In this document: in pieces, positions 34,614 to 41,397 of the stretch
Position numbering within the stretch: the first letter of the stretch is position 1
Layout: every line of letters begins with the position of its first letter
DNA from: Salmonella enterica subsp. enterica serovar Typhimurium str. LT2
GTDB taxonomy: Bacteria; Pseudomonadota; Gammaproteobacteria; Enterobacterales; Enterobacteriaceae
Assembly: GCF_000006945.2 (NCBI RefSeq)
Contig: NC_003197.2
Coordinates: 4,526,001-4,590,000 of the forward strand
DNA length: 64,000 bases
Reading direction: 5' to 3'
Position numbers and translations under genes: made by a program
The notes under the pieces: model-generated
What the model saw: only the letters and a program-made list of their open reading frames with translations
Database searches by the model: none
What the model was told of the DNA's origin: nothing

Positions 34614-34886
34614 TTACGTAATATCGACTGATATGTAAAACTCATTCAGCATCAAATGGATTAATTCAACATCAGTAGTAATATCCATTTTTTTATAGGC
34701 TGATCTCTTTTGTGTTGAAATCGTTTTTATATTTCGATCTAATAAATTTGAGCAACTTTTAACAGATAATCCTGCTGCCACGTAATAAATAACTTTTTTT
34801 TCGCTCAATGTTAGGTCGAATTTTTTAGCGAGCAACAGAATCCCATCTCTTATATTAATATGTTTTGCTTTGTTCTTATACTGCAT
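34614..34886 (-). CDS. rtsB: Regulator RtsB (LuxR-type HTH), repressor of flhDC
   Basis: A 90-residue protein with a LuxR/FixJ-type helix-turn-helix (LTLSEKKVIYYVAAGLSVKS followed by RNIKTISTQKRSAYKKM). RtsB is known to bind the flhDC promoter and repress flagellar genes. It is the second gene of rtsAB, starting a few bases past the rtsA stop. ATG 34886 is chosen; a TTG five codons upstream overlaps the rtsA stop and is a possible alternative. The region is very AT-rich, consistent with transfer. Confidence 0.88.
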   Translation of the reverse strand: MQYKNKAKHINIRDGILLLAKKFDLTLSEKKVIYYVAAGLSVKSCSNLLDRNIKTISTQKRSAYKKMDITTDVELIHLMLNEFYISVDIT

Positions 34887-34897
34887 TGTCAGATATC

Positions 34898-35773
34898 TCA
34901 ATTAACATATTGATGACGAGAGGAAGATAAAAACGCTAAAAATTCCGATGGTGTAGTTTTGAAATGTTTTTTAAAAACGCATGTAAAATAAGAAGCACTA
35001 TCATAACCACACATATAAGCCACTCGAGTAATATTATATTCACTATTGCGTGGAAGTTTTGTCGCTTTATTCATTCGCGCATTAAGGTAAACTTCGCTGA
35101 ATGAGGTGTGCTCTTGTTTCAATTTCCTTTTTAATGTGGAACAACTCATATAGAGTGAGTCAGAAATATCCTTGAGCGCCCATTTTCGACTTATGTCGCT
35201 TATAATAATATTATAGATGTTTTCGGCTAATGTATTTTGCGATAGTTCTCTGAAGAGAGCAAATGCTTCAGGTTCATAGATGAACTCTGAAAGCAGAAAT
35301 CTTATTAAATATTCCTTTTTATCTTGGGATAATTTCTGGCTTTTATTTGAAGAGTGTAAGAGGTTGAATACTCTTGCTACGCCTGTTTCTATTGGCGCTA
35401 ACAGATGTTTTGTCGTCGGTTTTGTTAATGGGGCCGAAAAGTCTGCATGTTCATACAGAAAAAAATTATAAGCATTTTTTATTGACGCTGAATCTAATTC
35501 AATTAAATTATAATTTAACTGTTCATGAGTCTCTTCCATAGTGATATGAATGGTTTGATCTTTAGCTAAAAATATTAACATTGGCCCTGATGCCGTAATA
35601 TACTCCCCGGACGATGTCGTAATTGAAATTTTACCCGTGGTGAGCTTGATGAGTACGGACTGCAGTAAATTTAATCCCTGAAGTGATAAGGATTTCCTCT
35701 GCCAGTTTTGCGCTGATTGTAAACATTCAATGCTCCCCACCTGGACAGGTGAGGGATTAAATACTTTTAGCAT
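34898..35773 (-). CDS. rtsA: AraC/XylS regulator RtsA, activator of SPI-1 invasion genes
   Basis: A 291-residue relative of HilC and HilD. It activates hilA, slrP, dsbA and other invasion genes in a feed-forward loop with HilC and HilD. The C-terminal AraC domain has two HTH units (ISDSLYMSCSTLKRKLKQ and VAYMCGYDSASYFTCVFKKHF). The N-terminal half matches the family's dimerisation domain. GGAAATTATC precedes the ATG. Low GC and island position point to acquisition by transfer. It was named from a Salmonella-specific island near pheU. Confidence 0.93.
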   Translation of the reverse strand: MLKVFNPSPVQVGSIECLQSAQNWQRKSLSLQGLNLLQSVLIKLTTGKISITTSSGEYITASGPMLIFLAKDQTIHITMEETHEQLNYNLIELDSASIKNAYNFFLYEHADFSAPLTKPTTKHLLAPIETGVARVFNLLHSSNKSQKLSQDKKEYLIRFLLSEFIYEPEAFALFRELSQNTLAENIYNIIISDISRKWALKDISDSLYMSCSTLKRKLKQEHTSFSEVYLNARMNKATKLPRNSEYNITRVAYMCGYDSASYFTCVFKKHFKTTPSEFLAFLSSSRHQYVN

Positions 35774-36037
35774 GATAATTTCCTTTTATTAAATGTGCGT
35801 GTAAATCAAAATTATTCTGAAAAATATTTCAAAAGAAAACTAATATATAGCTATATAATTATTTGCGAACTTAAGGTATCAGGTGGCGATCTTTTCATTT
35901 TCTATGGAAAATGCTATTTTATATTGCATTTCTACATATTATAGTATCGTTAAAAAACTATGTCGCGTATAAAAAAAAGATGGAAATTTACAAGAATTGG
36001 CTCATGTTATTATCAATTTATCTCTTTAAAATTTGAA

Positions 36038-36259
36038 TTAAGTAATAATTGCCTTTAATCTTTTAGAGAATAGCTCTTTAATTTCATGGAGGTAGTTAGC
36101 ATGAGGTATAAGATCTGATGTTAATTTGTGATAAGGTTTATCCTGGATGTAAATATTAACGCTCTCGGCCAGGAAAGGCATACAACGCGGTAAATATATA
36201 CTGCGGCGGGTAGACGGTGTAGCGATATCCGGAAGTTTGAGGGGAGGGGAAGCATTCAA
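36038..36259 (-). CDS. Hypothetical small protein or gene fragment upstream of rtsA
   Basis: A 73-codon frame starting at TTG with no convincing ribosome site; the frame is open a little further upstream (…FFIKPTIR). The composition (SIYLPRCMPFLAESVNIYI, KLTSDLIPHANYLHEIKELF) looks protein-like, and there are no low-complexity runs. I do not recognise the family. It could be the 3' remnant of a longer gene. Confidence 0.3.
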   Translation of the reverse strand: MNASPPLKLPDIATPSTRRSIYLPRCMPFLAESVNIYIQDKPYHKLTSDLIPHANYLHEIKELFSKRLKAIIT

Positions 36260-36509
36260 TCGTATGGTTGGCTTTATGAAAAACGGTGTAACACGTTAGT
36301 GAGGTTCTTACTGTGCGTATCCGTTAGGTTTATGCTTTCTGATTATATAATGTTGCGTGTTTTGGCACGGCAGTATTGAATCTTTTGCTGCGTCGGCCCC
36401 GAGGAGGAATCACTCACAGCGAATGCCAGCGCACAGCCTGGTCCTGAATCTCTAAATGAGTAGAAAACCTTTCGGTTTGATACTCCGGTTCTATTCCTTC
36501 TAAATTTAT

Positions 36510-36530
36510 CGTAATGACATCTGCGTTACG
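36510..36530 (+). promoter_or_regulatory. Palindromic operator of the toxin–antitoxin operon
   Basis: CGTAATGACATCTGCGTTACG has 7-bp arms with one mismatch, 45 bases before the antitoxin start. DUF1778 antitoxins repress their own operon at such palindromes. Confidence 0.5.
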
Positions 36531-36575
36531 CGTGTTGTATGCTTAATATCCACAGAAGTACAAGAGGACAACACT

Positions 36576-36869
36576 ATGCCAGCCGCAAACAGTATGGCGA
36601 TGAAACGCGAAACCCTGAACCTGCGTATCAAACCCGCCGAGCGCGATCTTATCGATCGAGCGGCGAAAGCCAGAGGGAAAAACCGCACAGACTTTGTGCT
36701 GGAAGCTGCCCGCGCTGCCGCAGAGGAAGCGCTTATCGAACAACGCATCATTATGGCCGATCCAGAGGCTTATCAGGAGTTTCTCGTTCGTTTGGATCAA
36801 ACACCTTCACCTAATGCCGCACTGCGTAAAACCATGCAGACCCCTGCGCCGTGGGAGCAGGAAAAATGA
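36576..36869 (+). CDS. DUF1778 (RHH) antitoxin, TacA-type
   Basis: A 97-residue antitoxin. The N-terminal ribbon-helix-helix (RETLNLRIKPAERDLIDRAAKARGKNRTDFVLEAA, broken here as RETLNLRIKP and GKNRTDFVLEAA) binds the operator. The C-terminal tail (about 60-97) wraps the toxin. GAGGA lies 9 bases before the ATG. The stop overlaps the toxin start (ATGA), the usual TA arrangement. Confidence 0.87.
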   Translation: MPAANSMAMKRETLNLRIKPAERDLIDRAAKARGKNRTDFVLEAARAAAEEALIEQRIIMADPEAYQEFLVRLDQTPSPNAALRKTMQTPAPWEQEK

Positions 36870-37357
36870 TCTCCACCCCTGAGCCGCTTCATGCCGGACA
36901 TATTCTTACTCCGTTTTGCTGCGGTGTGGATTCTATAGATAACTGGCTGGAACAGCGGGCGATGAAAAATCAGACCACTGGCGCGTCCCGTACCTTTGTG
37001 TGTTGTGGCAGCGATTCGAACGTACTGGCCTATTACTCGCTGGCGTCCAGCGCGGTCACGACGAATACCTCCCCCGGTCGCTTTCGTCGCAATATGCCTG
37101 ACCCGATTCCGGTTGTGGTATTGGGGCGTCTGGCGGTGGATAAATCGCTTCATGGGCAGGGCGTCGCTCGGGCGCTGGTACGCGACGCAGGGCTGCGGGT
37201 TATTCAGGTGGCGGAGACTATCGGCATTCGTGGGATGCTGGTTCACGCCCTGTCGGATGAAGCGCGGGAATTTTATCAGCGGGTGGGGTTTGTACCGTCG
37301 CCGATGGATCCGATGATGTTGATGGTGACGTTGGGGGATTTGGTGGAGAGTGTTTAA
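36866..37357 (+). CDS. GNAT toxin, TacT-type (acetylates aminoacyl-tRNA)
   Basis: A 163-residue GNAT protein of the TacT/KacT/AtaT group, which blocks translation by acetylating the amino group of charged tRNA and promotes persister formation in Salmonella. The acetyl-CoA motif is LGRLAVDKSLHGQGVARALV (about 89-108). A conserved Tyr in REFYQRVGF is the likely catalytic base. Start MISTPEPLHAG at 36866 is preferred over a frame five codons longer. I cannot say which of the numbered TacT paralogues it is. It seems intact, as does the antitoxin. Confidence 0.87.
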   Translation: MISTPEPLHAGHILTPFCCGVDSIDNWLEQRAMKNQTTGASRTFVCCGSDSNVLAYYSLASSAVTTNTSPGRFRRNMPDPIPVVVLGRLAVDKSLHGQGVARALVRDAGLRVIQVAETIGIRGMLVHALSDEAREFYQRVGFVPSPMDPMMLMVTLGDLVESV

Positions 37358-37604
37358 ACTCCAGAACGCATCCCTTAGCTTCTGATGGCCGGAATTCGCT
37401 GTGGATAGTCAGTGAGCCAGACCGGTTTTACCGCTTCAGCCGGACAACGACGTCATGACGGTCTGGACGGACTGCAAACGGGGGAAGGGGGCGTTGAATT
37501 CATGCGAATCGGGGAAACCAAAGGCATTCTCCACGCCCGGCCGCCCCTACGCAGTTGCACTTCCTTTCATTTGCTGTGGCCAGTTTGCGGGAAGACTTTC
37601 ACCT
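37358..37604. other. Short region between the TA pair and phoN
   Basis: About 250 bases between convergent toxin and phoN genes. A 67-codon plus-strand frame (37412-37615) runs into phoN and shows no recognisable domain. I see no gene here; it may be decayed DNA. Confidence 0.4.
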
Positions 37605-38357
37605 TCAGTAATTAAGTTTGGGGTGATCTTCTTTACTCAATAAATTATTTTTGTCGTTCAGCTCCTCACGGACTTTTGCCAGTGACTTCTGAAAAGCCGG
37701 GATTGTTTGCAGTCTTGCAAACTCTACTGCTCCCACATAACGGCCAGCATCAACATCGCTTTGCCAGTGAGCACCGCATATCACTCTGCTTTGCCCGAAC
37801 TCCCATCCGCGTCTGGCGAGCTCCTGCGCGCGTTCCGGTCTGGCCTCGGATAATACTAATGCCAGAAGTGTACCATAAGCAGTATGCCCGGAAGGGTAAG
37901 AGCCATTTTTTCGCAAAGTATTCTCATCTTCAGGACGGCAGGTGGAATGATTAAATAAGACAAAGGGGCGGGTACGCATATAATATTTTTTTGCCGAAGC
38001 AGTAGCGTAGTAGCCGCCCATTGTCAGAAGATTCTTTAACATATTCCAGGTTTCTGGCGTATCTTTGGGGTTAATTTTAGCACCCACTACTGGCGAGAAT
38101 ATTCTGGCTATATTTTCCACGCTTACATCTGCATCCTCAGCAGCTTGTTTCCATCGCGGGGAACCCTTTATCGCATAGCCCTTAAAATAAGCCTCCTTAT
38201 CATAGCGGTAAGCCGGATCATCATTACCTGGCGGTGGTGGTAAGTAGAACTGACTGTTCACTGATTCTTCAGGAGAATGAAAGGGTTGCACTGTTTCTGC
38301 TGATGTATATTTAGCTACGATCAGTGGTAGAAAAAATACTAAATAACGACTTTTCAT
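37605..38357 (-). CDS. phoN: Non-specific acid phosphatase PhoN (class A)
   Basis: Periplasmic phosphatase, 250 residues, that removes phosphate from many organic esters at acid pH. The signal peptide is MKSRYLVFFLPLIVAKYTSA. The PAP2-type active site KX6RP...PSGH...SRX5HX3D is complete: K123, R130-P131, S156-G157-H158, S190-R191, H197 and D201. It is a classic PhoPQ-regulated gene restricted to Salmonella and some relatives. It has low GC like its neighbours and lies on the island next to pheU. Confidence 0.97.
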   Translation of the reverse strand: MKSRYLVFFLPLIVAKYTSAETVQPFHSPEESVNSQFYLPPPPGNDDPAYRYDKEAYFKGYAIKGSPRWKQAAEDADVSVENIARIFSPVVGAKINPKDTPETWNMLKNLLTMGGYYATASAKKYYMRTRPFVLFNHSTCRPEDENTLRKNGSYPSGHTAYGTLLALVLSEARPERAQELARRGWEFGQSRVICGAHWQSDVDAGRYVGAVEFARLQTIPAFQKSLAKVREELNDKNNLLSKEDHPKLNY

Positions 38358-38399
38358 AAAGACTCACTCCGGATCAGGCAATAATAAACAGATGTAATC

Positions 38400-38534
38400 C
38401 TATAATGATTTATTGCAATGGTTATTCAACATACAGGTAAAAAAGCAGGACGCTGCCCTGGCATTATCGTCTGTCCATACCGGACTGACTGCAGCGGACA
38501 ACAGAACAATACCGGTACTTCCGGCTAACAGCAT
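38400..38534 (-). pseudogene. Signal-peptide-like remnant upstream of phoN
   Basis: A 44-codon minus-strand frame starting MLLAGSTGIVLLSAAVSPVW, which looks like a Sec signal peptide, with in-frame codons KLNK just before the ATG. After about 28 residues it has no plausible mature domain and ends at the phoN promoter. It is probably the 5' scrap of an exported protein gene. I do not recognise the family. Confidence 0.35.
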
Positions 38535-38686
38535 TTTGTTTAACTTTTGTCCCCGATTATTTTTTATCTACGTGCCTGACTGACACGCATTAGGTTAAAA
38601 TCTTTCCGTAATAACACAGTATGAATAATTATTTTAAAGTATGTGCTCTGTTACCCCGATAACTACCATCAGTCATGATGTGCTGA

Positions 38687-39061
38687 GTATTAATTTATGA
38701 TTATGAACAAGAGTCGGAAACAGTATTTAAGAATAAAGAAACCGAAAAAGAAAAAATGCTAAAATTGGCGAAGGGATTATTGTTATCAGTGATGAAAAAG
38801 TTCATGGCGGAGATATTGGATTCACTTGTCGGGGTTAGCGAACCGTCAGATGGAGTGATACGCGTTATTACTGGTAATAATCTCCCTGTAGCTAAGTAAG
38901 CTTTCCTGACAGGCGTGATAAAAGTTCCGCGCGATAAAAAGGCTTGTACCTGGCATTATAAGACTCGCGTCCTGCAGAAACAGGGCAGGGAAGGGCTCGG
39001 CGGTTTTAATCAGGTATATCTGTTAAATCACATCCTTCAACTGGAGCAGCCTTTGTTTTAA
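38687..39061 (+). pseudogene. Reading frame of about 124 codons interrupted by one TAA
   Basis: One frame runs from 38687 to 39061 with a single in-frame TAA at 38897-38899. The first part includes YDYEQESETVFKNKETEKEK and, after an internal ATG at 38756, VGVSEPSDGVIRVITGNN. The second part includes VPRDKKACTWHYKTRVL and GGFNQVYLLNHILQLEQ. There is no good ribosome site. It looks like a decayed coding sequence of unknown family. Confidence 0.35.
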
Positions 39062-39160
39062 CCTTCCTCTCATCGGGCCGGAATGCTTCGCCTGCGTTGA
39101 TGTAGCAGAAACCGGAGAAATCACGCCATCCGATTTCTTGCAAATATCAGGCGCAAAAAA

Positions 39161-39190
39161 ACAGACTTGCGCTAACAAGTCTGTTCTTTA
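39161..39190 (+). terminator. Terminator-like hairpin
   Basis: AACAGACTTG/CAAGTCTGTT arms, 10 bp each, with a 6-base loop, followed by CTTT on the plus strand. It could end transcription of the broken frame upstream or of an unannotated small RNA. Confidence 0.5.
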
Positions 39191-39565
39191 AGAGCCTTTC
39201 TTTTAACAACAAGTAACAGCGTTACATCGTGTTTTTACCGGCTTGCCTTTGTGTCCGTCAGCATTGCATCTTGCAAATCTGATCAACCGGCTTTGAATAG
39301 TGGTGCGGACTCGGAGTCATATTCACGATTAACGTGCTGTTTGTTATTGGTTTTGTTGGTATTTCTTACAAACAGCGCTCCCACGAAGGCCCCATAAAAA
39401 ATCGCTTTATTTTTGTGATGGTTATCACGAAAAATCGTCGTTTAAGGGTAGGGCTTCGTTATGTGTCCTGGTCCATATATAACGCCAGAATGAGTTGGTT
39501 TAAATTTTCACCAAAAAGTCGCTTCTGAATCGACAAATAGAGTAATTTTTCAACCCGTCGACTTT

Positions 39566-39943
39566 TCACCCAGAAATCACACACCGCTCCTCACCGTACC
39601 ATAGCTGTGAACGCTCCAAATCCACGAATTCCCCCTCATCGTCAATAAGCTCCTGAAGGGCGCTTAATCCTTCTTCTGTTTTTCGGGCTGCAATATGCGA
39701 TTCCAGACTGTCCCACCACAACTCGGCGCAACCATCAAAATCGACGGGCAATGAATTTCTTGTCTGCTGAAGCGCTGATTGCGCGGCACTGTTCGCCAGG
39801 GGAACTGTCTGGATGTACTTACGAATACCAAGACGTTCTGAGTGTTTAACCACCAGTGAGGCATGTTGGTTACGCCAGTAATGATCAAATTCTTCTCGCG
39901 TTAAATGGGCACGCCTTTTGACGCACATGACTAGTTTTAACAT
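39566..39943 (-). CDS. EthD-domain protein (dimeric alpha-beta barrel family)
   Basis: A 125-residue protein of the EthD/dimeric ferredoxin-like fold. The signature LVMCVKRRAHLTREEFDHYW at the N-terminus, then the H and R of HSERLGIRKYIQT and the FDGCAELWWDS strand, fit the family. EthD proteins often assist oxidation or degradation of small organic molecules; the substrate here is unknown. ATG 39943 has GGAG about 8 bases upstream. It is divergent from a MerR-family regulator with a shared palindromic operator, which suggests the regulator controls it. Confidence 0.8.
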   Translation of the reverse strand: MLKLVMCVKRRAHLTREEFDHYWRNQHASLVVKHSERLGIRKYIQTVPLANSAAQSALQQTRNSLPVDFDGCAELWWDSLESHIAARKTEEGLSALQELIDDEGEFVDLERSQLWYGEERCVISG

Positions 39944-39980
39944 GTTGCTACTCCTGTCATTTCGGGAGTTCAAAGCTTAC

Positions 39981-40002
39981 ACTCTGACAGCGGTGTCAGA
40001 GT
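39981..40002. promoter_or_regulatory. Perfect inverted repeat, probable MerR-family operator
   Basis: ACTCTGACA-GCGG-TGTCAGAGT, 9-bp arms and a 4-base centre, in the gap between the two divergent genes. MerR regulators bind such dyads within promoters of unusual spacing. Confidence 0.75.
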
Positions 40003-40014
40003 CAAGAGGACGTT

Positions 40015-40347
40015 ATGCAGATTGGAAAACTGGCGGCATTGACTGGCGTTAGCATACGGATGCTTCGGTACTACGAGAGCGCAGGTTTGCTTCATCCTTC
40101 GCGAACCGATACGGGCTATCGCAGTTTCTCGTCAGAAGATGTGGATATTGTCAGACGGATACTTATTCTAAATGGTGCAGGTTTCACGTTACCGGTTGTG
40201 TGTAGTTTGCTGAACTGCGTACATGCAGGAACCTCACCTTGCGAGGAACTAAAAGCTAAAGTGCGAGAACAACTGGCACAGATAGACCGTCAGTTTGACG
40301 CGCTCTCGGAAAGCCGCAATCTTCTCAATAAGTTTCTTAATGACTAG
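40015..40347 (+). CDS. MerR-family transcriptional regulator
   Basis: A 110-residue regulator. The N-terminal winged helix-turn-helix is MQIGKLAALTGVSIRMLRYYE, followed by the wing GLLHPSRTDTGYRSF, and a coiled coil at about 75-110 for dimerisation. Two cysteines (C62 in VCSLLNC, plus Cys near 75) are present, but not in the metal-sensing pattern, so the effector is probably organic. AAGAGGACGTT lies directly before the ATG. It is divergent from the EthD gene. Confidence 0.88.
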   Translation: MQIGKLAALTGVSIRMLRYYESAGLLHPSRTDTGYRSFSSEDVDIVRRILILNGAGFTLPVVCSLLNCVHAGTSPCEELKAKVREQLAQIDRQFDALSESRNLLNKFLND

Positions 40348-40434
40348 CCCCTGACAATTTACCTTCTAACACCATGTGGGAAATGGATTCTACTCCTCCG
40401 ATTGAACATTGTTCAAATTCACATTTGATATTGA

Positions 40435-40515
40435 CCCTGGCCCAAAGATGAGCGGCTGATCGACGAAGCGCTGGGCGTTGCGCCAGAGAAAATCTGGCCT
40501 TCTCGTTATAGCTAG
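40435..40515 (+). pseudogene. C-terminal remnant of a Ner/Nlp (SfsB)-type DNA-binding protein
   Basis: A 26-codon open stretch starting directly after a stop codon. It reads PWPKDERLIDEALGV, then ends IWPSRYS-stop. This is the C-terminal pattern of Mu Ner-like/Nlp regulators (aligned motif GERxIAxALxVxPExIWPSRY). Only the last helix region survives. It lies 80 bases from the 3' end of tRNA-Phe, so it may be a scrap of an integrated phage or island. Confidence 0.6.
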
Positions 40516-40560
40516 TCAGGCCAGAGATGGGGGCTACGGATTTCCATTCCCAGAAAAGCA

Positions 40561-40585
40561 AAAACCCAGCCATAGGCTGGGTTTT
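40561..40585 (-). terminator. Terminator of the tRNA-Phe gene
   Basis: AAAACCCAGCC-ATA-GGCTGGGTTTT is a strong symmetric hairpin ending in T residues on either strand, 10 bases past the tRNA 3' end. Confidence 0.85.
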
Positions 40586-40594
40586 CTGAATAAG

Positions 40595-40670
40595 TGGTGC
40601 CCGGACTCGGAATCGAACCAAGGACACGGGGATTTTCAATCCCCTGCTCTACCGACTGAGCTATCCGGGC
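40595..40670 (-). tRNA. pheU: tRNA-Phe (GAA anticodon), pheU
   Basis: On the minus strand the 76-base sequence begins GCCCGGATAGCTCAGTCGG and ends in GTCCGGGCACCA, with CCA encoded. The anticodon loop TTGAAAA gives GAA. The 3' end faces the Salmonella-specific region, the usual geometry for tRNA-targeted islands. Confidence 0.97.
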
Positions 40671-40785
40671 AACGGGGCGCATTAAACCGTAAAGGGGCGC
40701 GGTCGTCAACGGCTTTACACGAAAAAAGTGATAAAAGCGCGCTGACTGCCTGCTTTTCAGGCAAAATGCATAAAATCAGTACCCG

Positions 40786-41361
40786 TCAGGTGAGCGCTCC
40801 ACCCTGACGGCACTGTGCAAAACGCAGAATATCTTCCGCCAACCGCTGAGCGGTATCTACATCAGCCTGACTGCGGTTGACCAGCATTCGGCTGAGACAA
40901 CCTTCCAGCACCAGCTCCATCTGCCTTGCAACCATCGCCGGATCGTCAATTTCCAGCGTGGTCAGTAGCTCATGGGTAAAATCATGTGCCGCGCGTTTTT
41001 GTTGATTAGCCAGTTGGTGAATAGGATGGGTTGGGTCGGGATAAAACGTACAGGCGGCAATGAACAAGCAACCAGGATAACGGTTATTACTGACACATTC
41101 CGAAAGCGCGCTGTAGCGTGCCAGTAGCTTTTGTTCAGCAGAAAGCGTCTCATCAAGAAGAAGCTGGCGTCGCCAGATATCTACCTGCTGACTCAGATAA
41201 CGTAGCGCGTCATATAAAATGGCTTCTTTATCTGGCCAGAAACGCTGTAATGTGTCGAGTGGGCGATTTACGCGCTCCGCCACCATTTCCAGCGTAGTAT
41301 CGGCTATCCCTTGCGTCTCCAGTAATTTCAGGGCTTCTCCCAGAATATCTTCACGTTGCAC
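40786..41361 (-). CDS. yjdC: TetR-family regulator YjdC
   Basis: A 191-residue TetR-type repressor. The N-terminal HTH (DTTLEMVAERVNRPLDTLQRFWPDK split as LEMVAERVNRPLDTLQRFW) occupies about residues 20-45; the rest is an all-helical ligand and dimer domain. The ligand is unknown. It lies between pheU and dsbD and is separated from dsbD by 37 bases in the same direction, so it may be co-transcribed. Confidence 0.9.
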   Translation of the reverse strand: MQREDILGEALKLLETQGIADTTLEMVAERVNRPLDTLQRFWPDKEAILYDALRYLSQQVDIWRRQLLLDETLSAEQKLLARYSALSECVSNNRYPGCLFIAACTFYPDPTHPIHQLANQQKRAAHDFTHELLTTLEIDDPAMVARQMELVLEGCLSRMLVNRSQADVDTAQRLAEDILRFAQCRQGGALT

Positions 41362-41397
41362 GGTATTCTCCTCCGTCTTTGCTTTTGCAAGTGTCGC

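Larger units (their letters stand above)
35774..36575. other. Long AT-rich region upstream of rtsA
   Basis: About 800 bases, strongly AT-rich from 35774 to about 36060. It carries the rtsA promoter, where HilD, HilC and RtsA are known to act, and a perfect 14-base palindrome TATATAGCTATATA at 35844-35857. A 73-codon minus-strand frame at 36038-36259 with a TTG start is listed separately. The last 60 bases hold the toxin–antitoxin operator. Confidence 0.5.
38358..39565. other. 1.2-kb decayed region between phoN and the EthD gene
   Basis: No intact gene. It contains the phoN promoter, a signal-peptide remnant (38400-38534), a reading frame broken by one stop (38687-39061), an intrinsic-terminator-like hairpin (39161-39190) and AT-rich DNA. 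A 64-codon frame at 39334-39528 has no ribosome site or motif and is not called. Confidence 0.5.
30484..40594. other. pheU-adjacent accessory region (rtsAB–phoN island)
   Basis: Between the Dms-type operon and tRNA-Phe lie genes without counterparts at this E. coli K-12 locus: DUF1996 protein, YjiK-like protein, IS200, adhesin remnant, rtsAB, TA pair, phoN, EthD/MerR. Much of it is AT-rich and partly decayed. No integrase gene or clear second att copy of the tRNA 3' end was found inside the window, so the boundaries are approximate. Confidence 0.55.

Noticed and set aside
37412..37615. 67-codon plus-strand frame near phoN
   Set aside because: Runs into the phoN 3' end and shows no family pattern; at most a decayed transposase-like scrap, which I cannot support.
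38358..38400. PhoP box directly upstream of phoN
   Set aside because: phoN is known to be PhoP-dependent, but I could not find a convincing pair of GGTTTA-type repeats at the right spacing.
39334..39528. 64-codon plus-strand frame
   Set aside because: Lacks a ribosome site and any motif; lies in decayed intergenic DNA.
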